A stretch of 64,000 nt of DNA. Source: Chromobotia macracanthus. Taxonomy: Eukaryota; Chordata; Actinopteri; Cypriniformes; Botiidae. The translations under genes were made by a program, and so were the position numbers. This document shows, one piece after another, positions 59,693 through 64,000 of this stretch. The DNA lies in NCBI GenBank assembly GCA_036877525.1, contig JAZGTH010000005.1, positions 8,490,501-8,554,500 on the forward strand, read 5' to 3'. How positions within the stretch are numbered: position 1 is the stretch's first letter; every line of letters begins with the position of its first letter. Below the pieces are notes generated by a model. The model was not told the DNA's origin. It did no database searches and was given only the letters and a program-made list of their open reading frames with translations.

Positions 59693-61516
59693 GTAAGCTA
59701 CAAACTGAACATCTCTTTTTATACTTTCTGATCTCTCAGTATTCCCTCTGGCTTTGTAGTGAATGCTACTCTTCTAAAAGGACTCTCACTATCAAATGTT
59801 GAGTGTTTTGATGCTGCTTTCCAAAATGGGATGTTGGTGTGCTGGTGACTTCACCAGACTTCTTAACTAACTTAGCCAGCAATGACTTTCTTAGTTAAGC
59901 AGCACAACAGCTAGCAAACCAGCACCAAACCAGCATCAACCAGTCTACCAGCATTAAGATTTAAACTGGTTTTCGCTGGTATTGACCAGCAAGGTATTGA
60001 CAGGTTTTATTCAGTGAATTTAGTCTTTTATGATATAAATATATATTTATGTATAATATTTCTGTGTTTATCATTTTTAGAGAGGATTGGTTATTCTTCA
60101 CAGTGTCATACTCAAGAGTGTTTTATAGCTGGGGATATATATTGGGATTTGTTGAATTCAGAGCAAAGCAAACCTTTATATGAAATGAAACCCTCATGTC
60201 CTCACATACAAACTCAATTTTGAGAGCAAACACTCTTATTTGATCAGATTATGTTTACTTCAGTTGTCTGAGTGCACGTTGTTGCAATTTGCTGGGTAGA
60301 GAATTACAGTAAGGATAGGTTTCATAGGTTATTTTCATATGGGTTCACACTTTGAAGCGTTCCCAGAATCTAATTCAGACAAGTAGGGAGGAAAAGCTTG
60401 AAGTGCAATGAAAGTCTAATTGGATTAATTTTTCGTGCCCCAAAAATCTTCACCAGTCCTGAGATAGCATCACAACATGCAATTGACAGAAATTGTGTGG
60501 AAATGCAGTTTGCCACAGCCTGACTTGTGAGCAATCAGCTTCTTGGTTGAGCGCATGGAGTGTTTTGCAGTAATTAATGATAAGGGAAAGTGCTCTGTCT
60601 GCCTCAAATGATCCAAGATGAGATTGTTCAGTCCTATAGGTGCCAGACACTTTGAGTCCAGAGCTGAGTCTCTGCCTCAGTTAGTAGAGAAGTCAGAAAC
60701 CTGACTGAATGTATGTTTTATCCCGTTCTTTTTATTCAGCTTTACATTTTAAAGAAAAGTTAGGTTTCTTTTTTCTTCTTCCTTTTGGGTTATTTATTTG
60801 TTGTTTTGTTCCAAATAGAGCTCAGCCTCACAGTAAAAATGGAGTTTTGGGCAGGCAGCCAGTTGGAAAGCTTGTTTATTCTAGGCATTTTATTCTAAAT
60901 CAGGGAGCGTTTTTATGCAAAGTTTAGTTGTTTACTTCACAGCATCGACACAGGAAGAACGCTTCCCCCCAAAGTCACACACGAAATGATCAGGAAGCGA
61001 AAGACCTGCATCATAAATCATTTCCTGGCTTAATTTCCCAATATTTATTTCAGGCGCTGTTGTGATAAAATTTTATTGCCTGTTTCATCCAAAGAGAGAC
61101 ATTAGGTTTGGGGGTGCCCACATTATCTGAGTAGCACTGTTGCAGCCTGCTCTGCGGAGATAGCGATAAGATTTGAGGGGATATGTGTCTTATCAGTGCA
61201 GCTTTATGGGAAATGTGATGAGTCAACTATGTCTATCAATCCTGTGGTGGAAAGTTTAGCTAGCCGAGGTGAGCTGATACCCCACAGCTACGCGATCACA
61301 AAAGACAATACACTTCACATTACAGCTACTGGCTGCTCTGTAGTAACCGATAGCAGAAATTTCAATTTTGAAAGGTTGTTGGCAATGCATGGCAGGCCAG
61401 AGGGGATGATGGGTAATATATGCCAGCAGGCAGCCTTTCTGTTCTTCGCCCTTGGGTCTTACTCTAAAACCATTCTTGTGTAGCATGCACTTTGCTGACA
61501 CTCTCTATTATTGCAG
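59693..61516 (+). other. ncam1 intron between Ig4 and Ig5
   Basis: A 1824-bp intron. The segment at about 59825-60000 is rich in CCAGC/GCTGG words in both orientations and looks like a decayed short inverted-repeat element. The donor is GTAAGC and the acceptor CTCTATTATTGCAG. Confidence 0.88.
59825..60003. repeat. CCAGC/GCTGG-rich inverted-repeat remnant
   Basis: GTGTGCTGGTGACTTCACCA near the left and GGTTTTCGCTGGTATTGACC near the right enclose repeated AACCAGCA and ACCAGCATCA words. A similar word mix occurs at 7470-7590. The family cannot be named with confidence. Confidence 0.5.
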
Positions 61517-61701
61517 ATGCACCAAAGATCCAGGGCCCTGCGGCTGTGTTCACCTGGGAGGGGAATCCGGCTAACATCACCTGTGAAGCCCTGGCTCACC
61601 CGAGCGCTTCTGTTTCATGGTTCCGCGACGGCCAGCTGCTGCCCAGCGCTAATACAACGAATGTGAAGATCTACAACACGCCCACGAGCAGCTTTCTGGA
61701 G
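61517..61701 (+). CDS. ncam1: ncam1 first Ig5 exon
   Basis: A 185-nt exon (two bases completing Tyr plus 61 codons). It encodes APKIQGPAAVFTWEGNPANI, TCEALAHPSASVSWFRDGQL and LPSANTTNVKIYNTPTSSFLE. It carries the Ig5 B-strand cysteine (residue 401 without VASE) and the core tryptophan in SVSWFRDG. Two N-glycosylation sequons are present, NIT and NTT. The NTT site aligns with the mammalian fifth sequon, one of the two that carry polysialic acid. The donor is GAG|GTACGG in phase 0. Confidence 0.98.
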
Positions 61702-61759
61702 GTACGGCCCGCCACACGAACACACCAGCCTTTTTTGCCCTGTTTACTCCTGGTACGAA

Positions 61760-62318
61760 AGGTGTAATAAGCAATTTCTGGTAAACACTGTTGATATTTG
61801 AAATCACCAAAAACAAACCCAACTCCAAAAGAGTCTCATCCCTATTTTCATAGCTACAAGTCTCTTTATCATAGCTGAAGCAAACGAAAATAATAATGCA
61901 AATTAACTAACAAGTGAAGAAGACACAAGCATATTCAAGAAAAAGACATCATATCTTAGTTCTGTAAAACACAGCAAAACCAACATTATTCGCCTATCAA
62001 AAAGACATACAGCAATCTCTGCACCCAATTTCAGGCCTTCCCGAGTTTTCTCCAGCACTGGAAAGCTGCTCTGATATTAACGTGGGTCCTTTTTTGCGTA
62101 ATCGTAACTCTTGTTTTAATGTTATGTTCCACTGACATTTTCCTCTTTTATCTGCCATATCTGTCTCTTTCTGTAATCATTCTGCTAATGTGCACTGAGC
62201 TGTCTCTCCTCCCCATCATTAGTAGACACGGCCCTTATTGGCAATAAGTTTGTTTTGGTTCACAGTTCGAATTCTCTTTTCAAGAGTTTTTTTCAAAAAT
62301 TGCTTACTGCACCTTTAA
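61760..62318. mobile_element. TTAA-type MITE, AGGTGCAGTAAG family
   Basis: The left terminus AGGTGTAATAAGCAATTTCT starts at 61760, where the flanking TTAA has decayed to CGAA. The right terminus reads AAATTGCTTACTGCACCT and is followed by intact TTAA at 62315-62318. At 555 bp it is longer than the 349-bp relative at 43014 and shares mainly the ends. Confidence 0.75.
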
Positions 62319-63309
62319 GATCCATCTCAGGTGATGAAAGTAACAATGGTTGCGTGTCTTTTATATTCTGAGAAAACACTCTCTGATTTCAGGGCTACAT
62401 GAATCAGATATGTGATACATATTAATGTTTTGCTTAATGTTTAATCTGCAAAACAGATTAATGTTTTGCAGATTAACAGTTCTGCTTGTTTTAAGCCACA
62501 CGTAGCTGTCAATTTTTAAAATTCTTTCAGTGAGATTGAGTGACAGGTGAGAAGGCGGCCCTTAACTGTTGTCCACAACACTACAAATGCGTTGGGATTA
62601 GTCCAAATGTAGTTTAAATTTTCCCGATACATTTTGGACCGCGGTTTAAATTGTCTTCATAACTGTCCACTGAAACAGATTTTAATATGAGGTGTAAAAC
62701 TCATTAAAGTGTCAGTGCTAACAACATGGTTGACACTAATAATTGCTTTTGGAGGTAATATAGCACATATGAAACATAGTAACTATGAGGAAACAGTAAT
62801 TACTGGTTCTTTCCTGTACGTTTCCTGTAATGTGCAGTCTATATTTCTGTAAACAGAGCTGGTACACACATCTGTCAAAACCTCATCAGCCCACTGGGCT
62901 TAAGCACTGGAAACATAATGACTTGTTTTTATTGTCTTACACTCTGTCAGCATCATAATATTACCGAAAAACACAATCATTTTGTTTGCTCAGTTGCTTG
63001 ACTTTTTGATTGTTTTGATTTCCTCATTGCTGACCCATTATATTAATTACACTAATTAAGCTGCTTTCTGTATAATGATTCACTGTGATTGGCCAGCATG
63101 ACATGTTGTTTTTGGACTCCTACAAAGCACAGATTGTAATGTTGAATTGGTAAATACAGATGTGTGGTACCTGAACTTTACATTCTTTCTGAGACCTTTA
63201 ACAACCTTTTGAGGTCACGGTATAAAAGGTTAATGTGAGATTTTTTGACCATATTATGGAGTCCCTGTTCTCATGGCACATAAGCTCCTGCAGATGATGA
63301 AGCCAGAAT

Positions 63310-63341
63310 TCTCTCTCTCTCTCTTTCTCTCTCTCCCTTTC
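63310..63341 (+). repeat. CT microsatellite
   Basis: An alternating CT run with TTT interruptions lies about 180 bases before the last Ig5 exon. Confidence 0.85.
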
Positions 63342-63518
63342 TCACTCACTCAATAATTATTGAGCGAGGCAAGTGCCAGGGGTGCAGAATAACAGGTCAC
63401 CGCATTGCCGTGACAGCAAGCTTCCTTTAAGCAGCCACACGAGGAGAAAAATATCTGCATCACAATAGGTCAGTCAGAAGATGGGTGGTGCCTTGACCTT
63501 GCTTGTTTCCTCTGATAG

Positions 63519-63615
63519 GTCACTCCGGAGTCCCAGAACGACTTTGGCAGTTACAACTGTACGGCCACCAATGTCATCGGCACAGAGTCAAAGGAGTTCA
63601 TTCTGGTTCAAGCAG
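63519..63615 (+). CDS. ncam1: ncam1 second Ig5 exon
   Basis: A 97-nt exon (32 codons plus one base). It encodes VTPESQNDFGSYNCTATNVI and GTESKEFILVQA. Cys in SYNC closes the Ig5 disulphide. The NCT sequon overlapping that cysteine aligns with the mammalian sixth N-glycosylation site, the other polysialylated position. Acceptor GATAG, donor G|GTTTGT (weaker than GTAAGT), phase 0 in and phase 1 out. The next exon should begin the first fibronectin III domain and lies beyond the window. Confidence 0.97.
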
Positions 63616-64000
63616 GTTTGTGAATGTTGAATGAAAAAAATGAATTACATTTTTCCCCCGCAAACATCTTAAAAGCAAAATGTTAAAGTTGTAATGAGGA
63701 ATCACGCAGCATTTTTCACAAAGGCACAGGAAACCGCTTAACACAGGATGTCTTCATACTGGAAAACCACTTCTAAATTCTCTCTTAGTACTAATTTATA
63801 ATCCACAAGGTATGCACAAGGTAAATCACCTCCGGACAGCGTTTTTTTAGTTTCAGATCAGAGCCCTGCTCTCATATTTTGTAGGCTGAGACTCTAGGGT
63901 AATAAAAACAGGAGGGATATAATTTTCAGGCTGCAGCGCAGACGGCTCAGTGCGACTCTGCCTCTGATATTTTTGGTGCTCTGTAAACTGGGGCAGATGT
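63616..64000 (+). other. ncam1 intron after Ig5, incomplete
   Basis: Intronic sequence up to the end of the window. No fibronectin III exon is reached. Confidence 0.85.

Larger units (their letters stand above)
61702..63518 (+). other. ncam1 intron within Ig5
   Basis: An 1817-bp intron. It contains a complete MITE (61760-62314) only 58 bases after the donor, a 13-bp hairpin at 62442-62475 and a CT microsatellite at 63310-63341. The acceptor is TTTCCTCTGATAG. Confidence 0.88.

Overview
The window is vertebrate nuclear DNA, almost certainly from a teleost fish and probably a cyprinid. It is AT-rich, with short exons separated by long introns and dense interspersed repeats: tRNA-derived SINEs, short non-autonomous DNA transposons flanked by TTAA or by 8-bp target duplications, and dinucleotide microsatellites. 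I recall several of these repeat families as abundant in zebrafish and carp genomes, but the species cannot be named from the sequence.

One gene is supported: ncam1, the neural cell adhesion molecule 1, on the + strand. Ten constitutive exons (40180-63615) encode all five N-terminal immunoglobulin domains, two exons per domain. Every exon has AG/GT borders, matching phases and no internal stop. A further 30-nt microexon (53389-53418) lies between the two Ig4 exons and encodes ASWTRPEKHK, the fish counterpart of the alternatively used VASE exon. The gene is incomplete here. No secured signal-peptide exon was found, and the fibronectin III, membrane and cytoplasmic exons must lie beyond 64000. 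The ncam1a/ncam1b paralog was not resolved.

Layout: 1-40179 is non-coding and is either 5' flank or, more likely, the long first intron of ncam1. It holds a 387-bp hAT-type element with perfect 8-bp target duplications (9674-10076), fold-back elements (about 3893-4015 and 7170-7320), a 47-bp minisatellite with about 15 copies (28860-29560), several SINEs including one nested in another (34118-34560), and a 27-bp perfect palindrome (36287-36313). From 40180 to 46943 the Ig1 to Ig3 exons and the first Ig4 exon are fairly compact. A 12.6-kb intron follows (46944-59541) with the VASE microexon near its middle. The second Ig4 exon and the two Ig5 exons occupy 59542-63615.

The encoded segment mediates homophilic and heterophilic adhesion. 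It keeps all ten Ig-fold cysteines and the Ig5 N-glycosylation sequons that carry polysialic acid in mammals. The most interesting regulatory signal is around the VASE choice: the Ig4a exon has a poor 5' splice site (GTGCTG), followed 5 nt into the intron by a G-run array matching a quadruplex motif. I found no novel system; this is a well-formed but ordinary vertebrate gene region.
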